DNA from: Burkholderia sp.
GTDB taxonomy: Bacteria; Pseudomonadota; Gammaproteobacteria; Burkholderiales; Burkholderiaceae
Reading direction: 5' to 3'
Length of the DNA stretch: 21,417 nt
NCBI GenBank assembly: GCA_028292565.1
Contig: JAQGMD010000480.1
Location: 1 to 21,417, forward strand
Shown: piece after piece, positions 1 through 8,976 of the stretch
Layout of the letters: each line of letters starts with the position of its first letter
Numbering within the stretch: position 1 is the first letter of the stretch
Made by a program: the position numbers and the translations under genes
The notes under the pieces: model-generated
Database searches by the model: none
What the model was told of the DNA's origin: nothing
What the model saw: the letters and a program-made list of their open reading frames with translations, nothing else

Positions 1-1
1 T

Positions 2-421
2 CCGGACCCGCGCCTCAAGGAAATCATCCCCCGTACCGACTTGAGACGCTGGGTCCAGGCCGCGCTATTCGCGCCGGCCGAACTGACGATACGTTTTGTC
101 AACGCCGAAGAGGGCCGCACCCTCAACCACAACTACCGTGGCAAGGATTATGCGACCAACGTGTTGACGTTTGCCTACAACGAGGACGGGGACAGCGAGA
201 TAACGCAGGCCGATATTATCCTGTGCACCGACGTTCTCCAGCGGGAAGCGGCCGAGCAAGGCAAGCCGGTCGAGAAGCATGCCGCCCATCTGGTCGTGCA
301 CGGTGTCCTGCATGCGCAAGGTTATGACCACGAGACCGACGAAGAAGCAACTGAGATGGAAGGCATCGAGGTTGATATCCTGTCAACATTGGGTTATGAC
401 AACCCTTATGTCAATAATTGA
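2..421 (+). CDS. ybeY: Endoribonuclease YbeY (partial, 5' end outside window)
   Basis: YbeY is a small zinc-dependent endoribonuclease that matures 16S rRNA and takes part in ribosome quality control in the cytoplasm. The visible part has the family hallmark [11 protein letters not shown], whose three histidines (H-x3-H-x5-H) bind the metal, and upstream the conserved block [10 protein letters not shown]. The reading frame is open from base 2 to the stop TGA at 419-421, giving 139 codons, so only a short N-terminal piece is missing. A TTG at position 41 could be mistaken for a start, but the frame continues upstream with sensible sequence ([13 protein letters not shown]), so the gene begins outside the window. 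It normally follows phoH/ybeZ and precedes corC/ybeX, as here. The family assignment is near certain. Confidence 0.95.
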   Translation, partial: PDPRLKEIIPRTDLRRWVQAALFAPAELTIRFVNAEEGRTLNHNYRGKDYATNVLTFAYNEDGDSEITQADIILCTDVLQREAAEQGKPVEKHAAHLVVHGVLHAQGYDHETDEEATEMEGIEVDILSTLGYDNPYVNN

Positions 422-520
422 ATTCCGAGCAACTTGTCATGCTCACTTTTGGGCTTCCGCGCACATTTGTTGTATCCTATATCCCTCCCAACTACGTCCC
501 AGTCAACGGCTAACCGCCAT

Positions 521-1402
521 ATGCAAGATCACCCCAGTGGTGCCAAATTCATTGACACCAAACCCCAACGGTCACTGTTCGAACGCCTGACCGCACTGAT
601 TTCCCCCGAGCCTGAGAACCGCGCCGAGCTGCTCGAAATCCTGCACGACGCGCATGAACGCAACCTCATCGACGCCGATGCACTGTCGATGATTGAAGGC
701 GTGTTCCAGGTTTCCGACCTGTCTGCGCGCGACATCATGGTGCCGCGCTCCCAGATGGACATCATCGACCTGACCACGCCCATTCAGGAGTGGTTGCCGC
801 TGGTGTTGAAAACAGGCCATTCACGGTTCCCGGCAGTCGAGGGCGAACGCGACAAAGTCGTCGGCGTACTGCTCGCCAAGGATCTCCTGCGTTACTACTC
901 GGAAGAATCCTTTGATGTCCGCGACCTGCTGCGTCCCGCGGTGTTCATTCCGGAATCGAAGCGCCTCAACGTCCTGCTGCGTGATTTCCGCGCCAATCGC
1001 AACCATATGGCGATCGTGGTCGACGAATACGGCGGTGTCGCGGGGCTCCTCACCATCGAAGACGTGCTGGAACAAATCGTCGGCGATATCGAAGACGAAT
1101 ACGACTTTGACGAGGATGAAGACAACATCCTGCCGGTCAAGGACGGAAAAGGATCGCGCTGGCGCATCAAGGCACTGACCGAGATCGAACAGTTCAACGA
1201 GACGCTCGGGACCCGGTTCCCGCACGACGGTGTCGACACCATCGGTGGCCTGGTTGCGAATCATCTCGGACGCGTGCCCCGCAAAGGCGATGTGTTCGAA
1301 ATGGATCACATGCGCTTCGAGGTTATGCGTGCCGATGCGCGCCAGGTGCATGTGCTGCTGGTCGAGAGGCTGCCTGAACAATCGGCTGAACAGGTCTCCT
1401 GA
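521..1402 (+). CDS. corC: CorC/YbeX-family CBS-domain protein
   Basis: This is the 293-residue CorC/YbeX protein, a cytoplasmic CBS-pair protein historically linked to Mg2+/Co2+ efflux and, through its neighbours, to ribosome biology. Two CBS motifs lie at about residues 70-128 (starting RDIMVPRSQMD) and 135-192 (with VVDEYGGVAGLLTIEDVLE). A very acidic stretch (EDEYDFDEDED, about 191-201) links them to a C-terminal CorC_HlyC transporter-associated domain at about 208-286. There is no membrane segment. I chose ATG 521 over the in-frame ATG 434 because the family N-terminus reads MQDHPSGAKF, while the 29 extra residues look like translated leader DNA. It sits 99 bases after ybeY and 12 before lnt. 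The gap to ybeY is long for this cluster, so an internal promoter is possible. Confidence 0.93.
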   Translation: MQDHPSGAKFIDTKPQRSLFERLTALISPEPENRAELLEILHDAHERNLIDADALSMIEGVFQVSDLSARDIMVPRSQMDIIDLTTPIQEWLPLVLKTGHSRFPAVEGERDKVVGVLLAKDLLRYYSEESFDVRDLLRPAVFIPESKRLNVLLRDFRANRNHMAIVVDEYGGVAGLLTIEDVLEQIVGDIEDEYDFDEDEDNILPVKDGKGSRWRIKALTEIEQFNETLGTRFPHDGVDTIGGLVANHLGRVPRKGDVFEMDHMRFEVMRADARQVHVLLVERLPEQSAEQVS

Positions 1403-1414
1403 CGAATCCGTTTA

Positions 1415-3043
1415 GTGCGCACCACTACTACACCCAACCCGGCCCGACAAAAAATCGAAGAGGCCGACTCCGAATCCCGAGTAACTTCCCGCTTGCAGCT
1501 GGTCCCGGCGTCGAGGCTGGCGCCGCTGCTCGCCCTCGCCGCAGGCGTGCTCAATGTATTCGCATTCGCGCCGTTTGGAACGTGGCCGCTGCAGATCGCG
1601 ACGCTGGCGTTAGTGTTCTGGCTGGCGCTGCACCAAACGTCTGCCCGACGCAGTGCCAAGATCGGCTGGGCGTACGGCTTCGGCTGGTCGGTGGCCGGCG
1701 TCCACTGGCTTTACATCAGCATGCACCAGTACGGGGGCTTGCCAAGCTGGATGGCGGCGGTTGCAGTTGCGCTGCTGGGCATCGTGCTCGGCGCCTTTGC
1801 GGCGATGGCGTTGGCAAGCGGTACATGGTTGAAGCAGCGCTGGGCGCTGGCGCCGGCCGCAGCCATGCTGCTGGTATTTCCAGCGGTGTGGATGCTGTTC
1901 GAATGGGCGCGCGGTTGGGTATTGACCGGCTTTCCATGGGTGACGTCCGGCTATGCCCATACCGCCGGTCCGCTTGCCGGCTTTGCGCCGCTGCTCGGTG
2001 TGTACGGCCTGGCATGGTTGTCGGCACTGGTGGCCGGGTCGGTCGTCTTGCTGCAATCAAAAAAAATCGCGACTGTATTTGCCGCTGTATTCGCTGCGGT
2101 GATTATGATCGCAGGTTTCGGCCTGAAACCAATTCAATGGACCACCCCAAACGGCCAGCCGATTTCAGTGCGCCTGTTGCAGGGCAATGTGCCGCAGGAA
2201 ATGAAGTTCGCCCAGGAACGCATAGAAGGAACGCTTGCGCTCTATCACGACATGATCAGCGAGGCGCCTGCAGACCTGATCGCCACGCCGGAAACAGCAA
2301 TCCCGCTCTTGTCTCGCCAGTTACCGCCGGATTACGTCGAGCGGCTGCAGAGTTATGTGCGCGAATCGAAGAGCCATCTGGTCATCGGCATTCCGGTCTC
2401 TGACGGGCCGTCGCGTTATGCGAATAGCGTGCTCGGGTTCGGACCGGTATCCGGCCCGACACCTTATCGCTATGACAAGCACCACCTCGTTCCCTTCGGA
2501 GAGTTCATTCCGCTCGGCGCTCGCTGGTTTGTGGAAATGATGAATATACCGCTTGGTGATTTCACGCGCGGCAGCTTGTTGCAAGCGCCGTTTGCGGTGA
2601 AGGACCAGTGGGTGATGCCGAATATCTGCTACGAAGATTTGTTCGGGGAGGAGATCGCCGCCCAGCTGGCTGCGAGTTATTTTTCCGGCACACCGCAAGC
2701 GACGCTGTTGCTGAACGTGTCCAACATCGCCTGGTTCGGCGACTCGATAGCGCTGCCGCAGCATCTGCAGATATCGCAAATGCGCGCGCTCGAAACCGGC
2801 CGCCCGATGCTGCGCTCGACCAATACGGGCGCTACGGCGATCATCAATCCGAAGGGCGAAGTTACGTCGCAATTGCCGCCGTTCCAGCGGGGTGTGTTGA
2901 CTGCATCGGTACAGGGTTACAAAGGATTCACACCGTATGCCTTGTATGGAAACAAGCTGATCGTCGCCGTTGCCTTCCTGGCACTCGGCGCTGCCTGGCT
3001 GCTGGGCCGCCGGAAATCGCATAACCCCCTGAAAAACCGCTAA
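1415..3043 (+). CDS. lnt: Apolipoprotein N-acyltransferase Lnt
   Basis: Lnt is the inner-membrane enzyme that adds the third acyl chain to the N-terminal cysteine of lipoproteins, with phospholipid as donor. The protein has 542 residues. A hydrophobic N-terminal half with several membrane segments (about 36-230) is followed by a periplasmic nitrilase-type domain (about 250-500) and a final membrane helix near 510-530. The catalytic triad is visible: E293 in TPETAIPLL, K355 in YDKHHLVPFGEF and C405 in NICYEDLFGEE. The start is uncertain: GTG 1415 gives about 35 polar residues before the first helix, and a TTG at 1493 is an alternative; neither has a strong Shine-Dalgarno sequence. The gene lies 12 bases after corC and is probably co-transcribed. 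Its stop codon is shared with a candidate promoter element for glyQ. Confidence 0.95.
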   Translation: MRTTTTPNPARQKIEEADSESRVTSRLQLVPASRLAPLLALAAGVLNVFAFAPFGTWPLQIATLALVFWLALHQTSARRSAKIGWAYGFGWSVAGVHWLYISMHQYGGLPSWMAAVAVALLGIVLGAFAAMALASGTWLKQRWALAPAAAMLLVFPAVWMLFEWARGWVLTGFPWVTSGYAHTAGPLAGFAPLLGVYGLAWLSALVAGSVVLLQSKKIATVFAAVFAAVIMIAGFGLKPIQWTTPNGQPISVRLLQGNVPQEMKFAQERIEGTLALYHDMISEAPADLIATPETAIPLLSRQLPPDYVERLQSYVRESKSHLVIGIPVSDGPSRYANSVLGFGPVSGPTPYRYDKHHLVPFGEFIPLGARWFVEMMNIPLGDFTRGSLLQAPFAVKDQWVMPNICYEDLFGEEIAAQLAASYFSGTPQATLLLNVSNIAWFGDSIALPQHLQISQMRALETGRPMLRSTNTGATAIINPKGEVTSQLPPFQRGVLTASVQGYKGFTPYALYGNKLIVAVAFLALGAAWLLGRRKSHNPLKNR

Positions 3044-3046
3044 AAT
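3041..3046 (+). promoter_or_regulatory. Candidate -10 element for glyQ
   Basis: The hexamer TAAAAT, in the context CCGCTAAAATCTACC, lies about 80 bases before glyQ and overlaps the TAA stop codon of lnt. It matches a sigma-70 -10 box well, but no convincing -35 is seen 16-18 bases upstream. A start near 3053 would leave a leader of about 70 bases. This is inferred from sequence only. Confidence 0.35.
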
Positions 3047-3125
3047 CTACCGCTTCAGCGAAATTTTCCTCACAAAACCCGACACTGCCCGATGCTGATG
3101 CTTCGCGGCGGCAGGGAATAATAAG

Positions 3126-4037
3126 ATGCTCACATTTCAACAAGTCATTCTCAAGCTGCAAGAGTATTGGGACGCGCAAGGCTGCGCACTGCTCCAGCCC
3201 TACGATATGGAAGTCGGCGCGGGAACTTCCCACACCGCCACCTTCCTGCGCGCGATCGGACCGGAGCCTTGGCGGGCAGCCTATGTGCAACCGTCGCGTC
3301 GTCCAAAAGACGGCCGCTATGGCGAGAATCCAAATCGCATGCAGCACTACTACCAGTACCAGGTGGTGTTAAAGCCGGCGCCGGAAAATATCCTCGACCT
3401 GTATCTCGGCTCGCTCGAAGCGCTTGGGCTCGACCTGAAACAGAACGATGTGCGCTTCGTCGAGGATGACTGGGAGAACCCGACGCTCGGCGCTTGGGGC
3501 CTGGGCTGGGAAGTCTGGCTCAACGGCATGGAGGTGACGCAGTTCACCTATTTCCAGCAGGTCGGCGGCCTCGATTGCAAACCGGTGCTCGGCGAAATCA
3601 CTTACGGCATCGAACGCCTGGCGATGTACTTGCAGGGCGTCGAGAATGTCTATGACCTGGTGTGGACCGAGTGGCAAGAGCACGGCGTCACCAAACGCCT
3701 GACCTATGGCGACGTGTTCCACCAGAACGAAGTCGAGCAATCCACTTTCAACTTCGAGCATTCGAATACCGAATTCCTGTTTTCGCTGTTCGGCAATTAC
3801 GAATCCGAAGCCAAGCGCCTGCTGGAAGTGCCGCTCGCCCTCCCCGCCTACGAAATGATTCTGAAAGCCGCGCATACGTTCAACATGCTGGATGCGCGCG
3901 GTGCGATTTCCGTCACGGAACGGGCCGCCTATATCGGCCGTATCCGTAACCTGTCGCGCACGGTCGCCCAGGCGTTCTACGAGTCGCGCGAGAAGCTCGG
4001 CTTCCCGATGTGCGGCGATGTACGCAAAGCGGCCTGA
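3126..4037 (+). CDS. glyQ: Glycyl-tRNA synthetase alpha subunit
   Basis: GlyQ is the catalytic subunit of the bacterial alpha2beta2 glycyl-tRNA synthetase, which charges tRNA-Gly with glycine and ATP in the cytoplasm. The 303-residue product is full length for the family and begins with the typical [15 protein letters not shown]. The class II core is clear, with [18 protein letters not shown] near residues 54-71, [20 protein letters not shown] near 111-130 and [10 protein letters not shown] further on. The ATG follows AGGGA at a slightly long distance. glyS starts 55 bases downstream, so the two subunits are made from one operon. No T-box or other leader switch is visible in the 82 bases between lnt and glyQ. 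Identification is certain. Confidence 0.98.
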   Translation: MLTFQQVILKLQEYWDAQGCALLQPYDMEVGAGTSHTATFLRAIGPEPWRAAYVQPSRRPKDGRYGENPNRMQHYYQYQVVLKPAPENILDLYLGSLEALGLDLKQNDVRFVEDDWENPTLGAWGLGWEVWLNGMEVTQFTYFQQVGGLDCKPVLGEITYGIERLAMYLQGVENVYDLVWTEWQEHGVTKRLTYGDVFHQNEVEQSTFNFEHSNTEFLFSLFGNYESEAKRLLEVPLALPAYEMILKAAHTFNMLDARGAISVTERAAYIGRIRNLSRTVAQAFYESREKLGFPMCGDVRKAA

Positions 4038-4092
4038 AAAGTGGGCAGAGCAAAAATAATGAAGCCGGCTCCCGGCGGAATGACGGAATAAA

Positions 4093-6189
4093 ATGAAACA
4101 GACCCTGTTAGTCGAACTACTTACCGAAGAACTCCCGCCGAAAGCGCTGGCGAAGCTGGGCGAGGCTTTCGCCGCCGGCATCGTTAACGGCCTGAAATCA
4201 CGCGACTTCCTCGACTCCGATTCGGTTGCAACCATGTTTGCAACCCCGCGTCGGCTGGCGGTATCCATCAGCAATGTGCGCGCCACCTCCCCCGATAAAG
4301 CTATCCGCGAAAAAGTGCTGCCGGTATCGGTGGCACTGAATCCGGAAGGAGCGCCGTCAGCGCCTTTGCAGAAGAAACTTGCCGCATTGGCACAGTCGAT
4401 CAAGGTGCCCGAGATCCGGATCGGCGATCTGGAACGTGCGCAGGATGGCAAGGCCGAAAGCTTTTTCTACACGTATACCGCGGCCGGTTCAGCACTGCAT
4501 GCGGGCCTGCAGGCGGCGCTGGAAGAGTCGATAGTCAAGCTGCCGATACCGAAGGTGATGAGTTACCAGCGTCCCGACGGATCGACGGTTGAATTCGTGC
4601 GTCCCGCGCATAAGCTGGTGGCGCTGCATGGCGCAGAGGTAGTGCCGGTTGCACTGCTCGGCCTGGCGGCGAATCGTGTCACCCTCGGCCATCGCTTCCT
4701 GTCGAAGGGCGAACTCGCGATCCACCACGCCGACGCTTACGCCGAAATCCTGGAAGTCGAAGGAAAAGTCATCGCGGGCGTGAGTGCGCGCAAGGAAAGA
4801 ATACGCTCGTCGCTGCTGGACGCAGCCGGCGGCGACACGGTGTTGATGCCGGAGTCGCTGCTGGACGAGGTGAGCGCACTGGTCGAATGGCCGGTCGTTT
4901 ATGCCTGCAACTTCGAGGATAAATTCCTGTCAGTCCCACAGGAATGCCTGATCCTGACCATGCAGACCAATCAGAAATATTTTGCGCTGACAGACTCCAA
5001 CAGCCGTCTGCGCTCGCGCTTCCTGATTGTGTCCAACATTGAAACCGCCGATCCGCAACACATCATCGGCGGCAATGAGCGCGTGGTGCGGCCGCGCCTG
5101 TCCGACGCGAAATTCTTCTTTGAGCAGGACAAGAAAAAGAAACTGGCTGACCGTGTGCCGGGCCTGGCCAACGTCGTCTATCACAACAAGCTTGGCACCC
5201 AGGGACAACGCACCGAACGCGTCCAGACCCTGGCCGGTAAAGTGGCGCAGTCGTTGGGCGCCGATGTGTCGTTAGCCGAACGCGGCGCGCTGCTGGCCAA
5301 GGCGGACTTGCTGACCGACATGGTGGGCGAATTCCCCGAACTGCAAGGCATCATGGGCACTTACTATGCGCGCCATGACGGCGAGCATGAAGAGGTTGCC
5401 AAAGCCGCATCCGAACACTACCAGCCGCGCTTTTCCGGCGACGCTTTGCCTTCGACACAAATCGGCACTGCGGTCGCACTGGCCGATAAACTGGAAACGC
5501 TGGTCGGCATCTGGGGCATCGGCCTGCAGCCGACCGGCGACAAAGATCCGTTCGCACTGCGCCGCCACGCACTCGGCGTGCTGCGCATGCTGATCGAAAA
5601 GCGTTTGCCTTTGTCCCTCAATGAGTTGTTGCAGCAAACGTCGCAACTGTTTGCCGGCAATGCCAGCTTCAAGGACCCTGTTGCCGATGTGACCGCATTC
5701 ATGTTCGATCGCCTGCGCGGCCTGCTGCGCGAGCGCGGTTACGCGCCAAACGAGATTGAAGCGGTCGTCGCGCAAAGCCCGGATCGCCTGGACAATATCA
5801 TCGAGCGTTTGAATGCGGTACAGGCGTTCGCTGCGCTGCCGGAGGCGGAATCGCTCGCTGCCGCCAACAAGCGGATCACGAACATCCTGAAGAAAACCGC
5901 GGGAGCAACCTCCGGAGTGAACAAGGGATTGCTGCAGGAATCCGCTGAAGGCGGTTTATATTCCGCCATGGTGGAATTGAAACCGAGGGTGGACGACGCG
6001 TACGCCAGGGGCGATTTCACCACCACCCTCAAAGCGTTGGCGCATCTACGCGAGAATGTCGACGCGTTTTTCAATGACGTGATGGTGATGGCCGAAGACG
6101 AACAATTGCGCAACAACCGCATTGCCTTGTTATCCGACCTCCACGGCATGATGAACCAGGTCGCCGACATTTCCAAACTGGCGGCCTGA
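4093..6189 (+). CDS. glyS: Glycyl-tRNA synthetase beta subunit
   Basis: GlyS is the large beta subunit of the tetrameric glycyl-tRNA synthetase and is needed for tRNA recognition. The 698 residues start with [19 protein letters not shown], the usual family N-terminus. The B3/B4-like and HD-like middle parts contain conserved blocks such as [20 protein letters not shown] and [19 protein letters not shown]. The C-terminal part, from about 590, corresponds to the DALR anticodon-binding domain. Length and motifs agree with a complete gene. It follows glyQ by 55 bases and ends 8 bases before gmhB, so these genes are probably transcribed together. A ten-codon open frame at 4059-4091 just before the start is too short to support. 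Confidence 0.98.
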   Translation: MKQTLLVELLTEELPPKALAKLGEAFAAGIVNGLKSRDFLDSDSVATMFATPRRLAVSISNVRATSPDKAIREKVLPVSVALNPEGAPSAPLQKKLAALAQSIKVPEIRIGDLERAQDGKAESFFYTYTAAGSALHAGLQAALEESIVKLPIPKVMSYQRPDGSTVEFVRPAHKLVALHGAEVVPVALLGLAANRVTLGHRFLSKGELAIHHADAYAEILEVEGKVIAGVSARKERIRSSLLDAAGGDTVLMPESLLDEVSALVEWPVVYACNFEDKFLSVPQECLILTMQTNQKYFALTDSNSRLRSRFLIVSNIETADPQHIIGGNERVVRPRLSDAKFFFEQDKKKKLADRVPGLANVVYHNKLGTQGQRTERVQTLAGKVAQSLGADVSLAERGALLAKADLLTDMVGEFPELQGIMGTYYARHDGEHEEVAKAASEHYQPRFSGDALPSTQIGTAVALADKLETLVGIWGIGLQPTGDKDPFALRRHALGVLRMLIEKRLPLSLNELLQQTSQLFAGNASFKDPVADVTAFMFDRLRGLLRERGYAPNEIEAVVAQSPDRLDNIIERLNAVQAFAALPEAESLAAANKRITNILKKTAGATSGVNKGLLQESAEGGLYSAMVELKPRVDDAYARGDFTTTLKALAHLRENVDAFFNDVMVMAEDEQLRNNRIALLSDLHGMMNQVADISKLAA

Positions 6190-6197
6190 CCTGAGAC

Positions 6198-6758
6198 ATG
6201 AAACTCATCATCCTCGACCGCGACGGTGTCATCAACCATGATTCGGATGCATTCATCAAGTCACCGGACGAGTGGATTCCGATCCCTGGCTCGCTGGAAG
6301 CAATCGCTCGCCTGAACCAGGCCGGCTATCGTGTGATCGTCGCGACCAACCAGTCCGGCATTGCGCGTGGCCTGTTCAACGTGGTGACGCTTAATGCGAT
6401 ACACCAGAAGTTGCACACCGCCGCGCAACAGGTCGGCGCCGATATCGATGCGGTCTTTTTCTGCCCGCATGCGGCGGACGACAATTGCGACTGCCGCAAA
6501 CCCAAGGCAGGCATGCTCTTCGAGATCGCCAAACGCTTCAACACCAACCTCAAGGGCGTACCCAACGTCGGTGACTCGTTGCGCGACCTGCAGGCCGGGT
6601 TCGTCGCAGGTTGCACACCCTACCTGGTGTTGACCGGCAAAGGCGAAAAGACCCGGGCCAAGGGCGGACTGCCGCCGGGGACGACCATGCACACCAACCT
6701 TGCCGCGTTCGTCGATCACCTGCTGAAAACCCCGGGTAGTGCTCAGGCAGCCGCCTGA
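6198..6758 (+). CDS. gmhB: D-glycero-beta-D-manno-heptose 1,7-bisphosphate 7-phosphatase
   Basis: GmhB removes the 7-phosphate from heptose bisphosphate on the way to ADP-heptose, the precursor of the LPS inner core. The 186-residue protein is a HAD-superfamily phosphatase. The nucleophile motif LDRDGVIN has D7 and D9; motif II is VATNQSGIARG; and the last motif is VGDSLRDLQAG. The zinc-binding loop that marks the GmhB branch is present, with C89, H91, C97 and C99 in CPHAADDNCDC. The stop of glyS is 8 bases upstream, so it is very likely in the glyQS operon. The related histidinol-phosphatase HAD enzymes share this fold and zinc loop, but no histidine gene is nearby, so GmhB is the better call. 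Confidence 0.92.
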   Translation: MKLIILDRDGVINHDSDAFIKSPDEWIPIPGSLEAIARLNQAGYRVIVATNQSGIARGLFNVVTLNAIHQKLHTAAQQVGADIDAVFFCPHAADDNCDCRKPKAGMLFEIAKRFNTNLKGVPNVGDSLRDLQAGFVAGCTPYLVLTGKGEKTRAKGGLPPGTTMHTNLAAFVDHLLKTPGSAQAAA

Positions 6759-6799
6759 CTCACTGCTATCCGAGGCCTGTACAAATTTCTGGAGACTGG

Positions 6800-7585
6800 A
6801 TGTCACGCATCACACTATTCCTGCGTTCGCTGCTGTTCACGCTGCTTATGGCGTTCGCAACCGTCATCTGGGCGCTGCTTTGCTTCGTCTTTGCGCCCTT
6901 CCCTTACAAGCAGCGCTATTACCTGACCACGCGCTGGAACGTGTTCGTGATATGGGCCGCGAAAACAGTTTGCGGCATCAGGTATGAGGTGAAAGGCCGG
7001 GAGAATTTGCCGGATGCGCCGGCAGTCGTGCTATCGAAGCATCAGTCGGCATGGGAAACGATTTTCCTCTGCATTAACCTGACGCGTCCGCTGGTGTTCG
7101 TCTTCAAGAAGGAACTGACCTACGTTCCGTTCTTCGGCTGGGGCATTGCGCTGCTGCGGATGATCCCGATCGATCGTCGCAGGGGCAAAGACGCTTTCGC
7201 ACAAGTGGTCGAGCAGGGCACGAAGCGGTTGGTCGATGGACAGTGGATCATCATGTTCCCGGAAGGGACCCGCATTCCTGTAGGCCAAAAGGGAAAATAT
7301 AAAACCGGCGGCACGAGGCTGGCTATCGAAACCAACGCCGTTGTGGTGCCGATTGCCGTGAACTCGGGCGAATGCTGGCCGAAGAATTCATTCATCAAAA
7401 AGCCGGGTCTCATCACCGTTTCGATCGGCAAACCGATTTCGCCGGAAGGCCTGGATCCCGCTGGTTTAATGCAACAAGTTGAAAATTGGATAGAATCTGA
7501 AATGCGCGTGATTTCCTCGCCCGGCATTTATTCACCAGATAAGCTATCCAATACCCTTGAAGCTGCTTCGCCAGACTCCCCCTGA
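6800..7585 (+). CDS. plsC: 1-acyl-sn-glycerol-3-phosphate acyltransferase (PlsC family)
   Basis: PlsC-type enzymes acylate lysophosphatidic acid to phosphatidic acid at the inner membrane. The 261-residue product has an N-terminal hydrophobic helix (about 5-35) and the acyltransferase core. Block I reads KHQSAWET, with H81 and E86, so the usual HX4D motif is HX4E here. Block III is FPEGTR at 153-158, and block IV lies around VVVPIAVNSGE. I recall HX4E as common in betaproteobacterial homologues, so this does not imply loss of activity. The ATG follows a good ribosome site, GGAG, seven bases upstream. The last 29 bases overlap the following metallopeptidase gene in another frame, which points to coupled translation. 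The exact acyl substrate cannot be read from the sequence. Confidence 0.88.
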   Translation: MSRITLFLRSLLFTLLMAFATVIWALLCFVFAPFPYKQRYYLTTRWNVFVIWAAKTVCGIRYEVKGRENLPDAPAVVLSKHQSAWETIFLCINLTRPLVFVFKKELTYVPFFGWGIALLRMIPIDRRRGKDAFAQVVEQGTKRLVDGQWIIMFPEGTRIPVGQKGKYKTGGTRLAIETNAVVVPIAVNSGECWPKNSFIKKPGLITVSIGKPISPEGLDPAGLMQQVENWIESEMRVISSPGIYSPDKLSNTLEAASPDSP

Positions 7586-8483
7586 TCCCAGTCAGCTTTC
7601 GCTGCAGCTGGATTTTTTCTCTCACGAGTATTCGTCACAGCCGGCAGTCGATCAACCTGCGCCCAAGCATATGCCGGGGTCGACTGCCGTTCAAAAGCCT
7701 GCGGAGCCGCTCGAGCTGTTTCCGCCGCAAGACACGCCCGGCAACCCGGTTGCCTCAGGCACCCGCCGCCGCGTTCATGTCCTTGACCATATCCTCGAAT
7801 ATCGGTTGATGCGCTCAAAGCGTCGCTCCATCGGCTTTGTGATCGACGATGACGGCCTGCGCATCACTGCGCCGAAATGGGTAACGCTGGCCGAAATAGA
7901 AAGTGCGATCCGCGAAAAACAGCGCTGGATTTTGACCAAACTCAGCGAGCGCCGCGAACGTTCGGCGCGACGGTTGCAACCGCAAATGCAATGGCGCGAC
8001 GGAGCTGCGCTGCCCTACCTCGGCGCCGATATCATCCTTCGCATCCTGTCGGCGCAATCGGCCGGTATCGCTTTTGACGAAGCCACGCGCGAACTGTCGG
8101 TGTCGTTGCCGCCGGACGCTGGCGAACAGCAGCTGAAAGATCGCGTGCAGGGATGGCTGCAGGCACAGGCGAAGCGCGTGTTTGCAGGGCGCCTGCCGGT
8201 ATATGCGGAAAAACTGGGCGTCAGCTATCGATTGTTTGCGCTATCGTCCGCGGCCACACAGTGGGGCTCTTGCACCGCGGACGGCAAGATACGCCTGAAC
8301 TGGCGGCTGATTCATTTCGCGTTACCGCTGATCGACTACGTCGTCGCCCATGAGCTGGCCCATCTGCGGGAGATGAATCACAGCCCGCGCTTCTGGTCCA
8401 CTGTGCAATCGATATTCCCGGAATTCGAGGCGGCGAAGAAAGCACTGCGCGATCACGGCCCGGAATCGTTGCCGGCCTTTTGA
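7557..8483 (+). CDS. YgjP-like zinc metallopeptidase (DUF45/PF01863 family)
   Basis: This 308-residue protein belongs to the YgjP/SprT-like metallopeptidase family (COG1451). The zinc site is HELAH at residues 265-269, with H275 as the likely third ligand in HELAHLREMNHSPRFW. The preceding family signature QWGSCTADGKIRLNW lies at 236-249. The N-terminal half (about 72-180) matches the usual DUF45 start. The first 70 residues are proline- and glutamine-rich and probably disordered. The start given is a TTG inside the plsC 3' end (29-base overlap); the first ATG is at 7671, which would remove most of the disordered part and end the overlap. The cellular substrate of this family is not established, so no specific role is claimed. 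It is probably co-transcribed with plsC. Confidence 0.85.
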   Translation: MKLLRQTPPDPSQLSLQLDFFSHEYSSQPAVDQPAPKHMPGSTAVQKPAEPLELFPPQDTPGNPVASGTRRRVHVLDHILEYRLMRSKRRSIGFVIDDDGLRITAPKWVTLAEIESAIREKQRWILTKLSERRERSARRLQPQMQWRDGAALPYLGADIILRILSAQSAGIAFDEATRELSVSLPPDAGEQQLKDRVQGWLQAQAKRVFAGRLPVYAEKLGVSYRLFALSSAATQWGSCTADGKIRLNWRLIHFALPLIDYVVAHELAHLREMNHSPRFWSTVQSIFPEFEAAKKALRDHGPESLPAF

Positions 8484-8514
8484 GAGGTCGAACGAAGGAT
8501 TCCCCTCATTGCGC

Positions 8515-8520
8515 TACAAT
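8515..8520 (+). promoter_or_regulatory. Candidate -10 element for gloA
   Basis: TACAAT in the context GCGCTACAATCGGG lies 35 bases before the gloA ATG, in the 72-base gap after the metallopeptidase gene. It is a close match to the sigma-70 -10 box. The region 15-19 bases upstream has no good -35, so support rests on the -10 and on its position. Confidence 0.35.
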
Positions 8521-8555
8521 CGGGTTATCCTCTTTTCACTTTTGACCCAACCAAC

Positions 8556-8963
8556 ATGCGCATACTCCACACCATGCTTCGAGTCGGCGATCTCGACAAA
8601 TCCATCGCCTTTTATACCGATGTACTGGGTATGAAACTGCTCCGGAAACACGACTATCCGGAAGGCAAATTCACACTGGCTTTCGTCGGTCACCAGCCTG
8701 AGAGCGAAGGTGCCGTGCTCGAACTCACGCACAACTGGGATACGCCGAAATACGATCTCGGAAACGGATATGGCCACATCGCCATTGAAGTCGACGATGC
8801 GTACAAGGCATGTGAAGCGGTGAAAGCCCTTGGCGGCAAAGTGACACGTGAAGCCGGCCCGATGAAGCACGGCACGACGGTCATTGCGTTTGTCGAAGAT
8901 CCCGACGGCTACAAGATCGAATTCATCCAGAAGCGCGCGCGGGATACAGCGACTAAAGATTAA
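8556..8963 (+). CDS. gloA: Lactoylglutathione lyase (glyoxalase I)
   Basis: GloA converts the hemithioacetal of methylglyoxal and glutathione to S-lactoylglutathione, detoxifying methylglyoxal in the cytoplasm. The 135-residue product has the tandem beta-alpha-beta-beta-beta fold of the family. All four metal ligands are at the same positions as in the E. coli enzyme: H5, E56, H74 and E122. The short length and lack of the long insertions of zinc-type enzymes fit the Ni2+/Co2+-activated class. It is the last gene of the forward block and converges on rsmA, with only 13 bases between stop codons and no clear terminator. A -10-like TACAAT 35 bases upstream suggests its own promoter. Confidence 0.96.
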   Translation: MRILHTMLRVGDLDKSIAFYTDVLGMKLLRKHDYPEGKFTLAFVGHQPESEGAVLELTHNWDTPKYDLGNGYGHIAIEVDDAYKACEAVKALGGKVTREAGPMKHGTTVIAFVEDPDGYKIEFIQKRARDTATKD

Positions 8964-8976
8964 GTTTTAAAGTACG

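Noticed and set aside
449..483. Possible corC promoter (TTGGGC, 18 bases, TATCCT)
   Set aside because: The match is weak in both boxes and not better than chance for such a spacer. The 99-base gap remains a hint only.
434..520. Upstream ATG that would extend CorC by 29 residues
   Set aside because: The extra residues look like translated leader; the family start is MQDHPSG at 521.
3051..3060. CGCTTCAGCG palindrome followed by AAATTTT after lnt
   Set aside because: The stem is only four pairs with a two-base loop, too small for a terminator.
4059..4091. Ten-codon open frame ending two bases before glyS
   Set aside because: Too short, no coding signal, and no evidence of a leader-peptide arrangement for glycine (only two glycine codons).
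3369..4451. 360-codon minus-strand frame spanning glyQ and the start of glyS
   Set aside because: It crosses two certain genes and their spacer, and has no motif.
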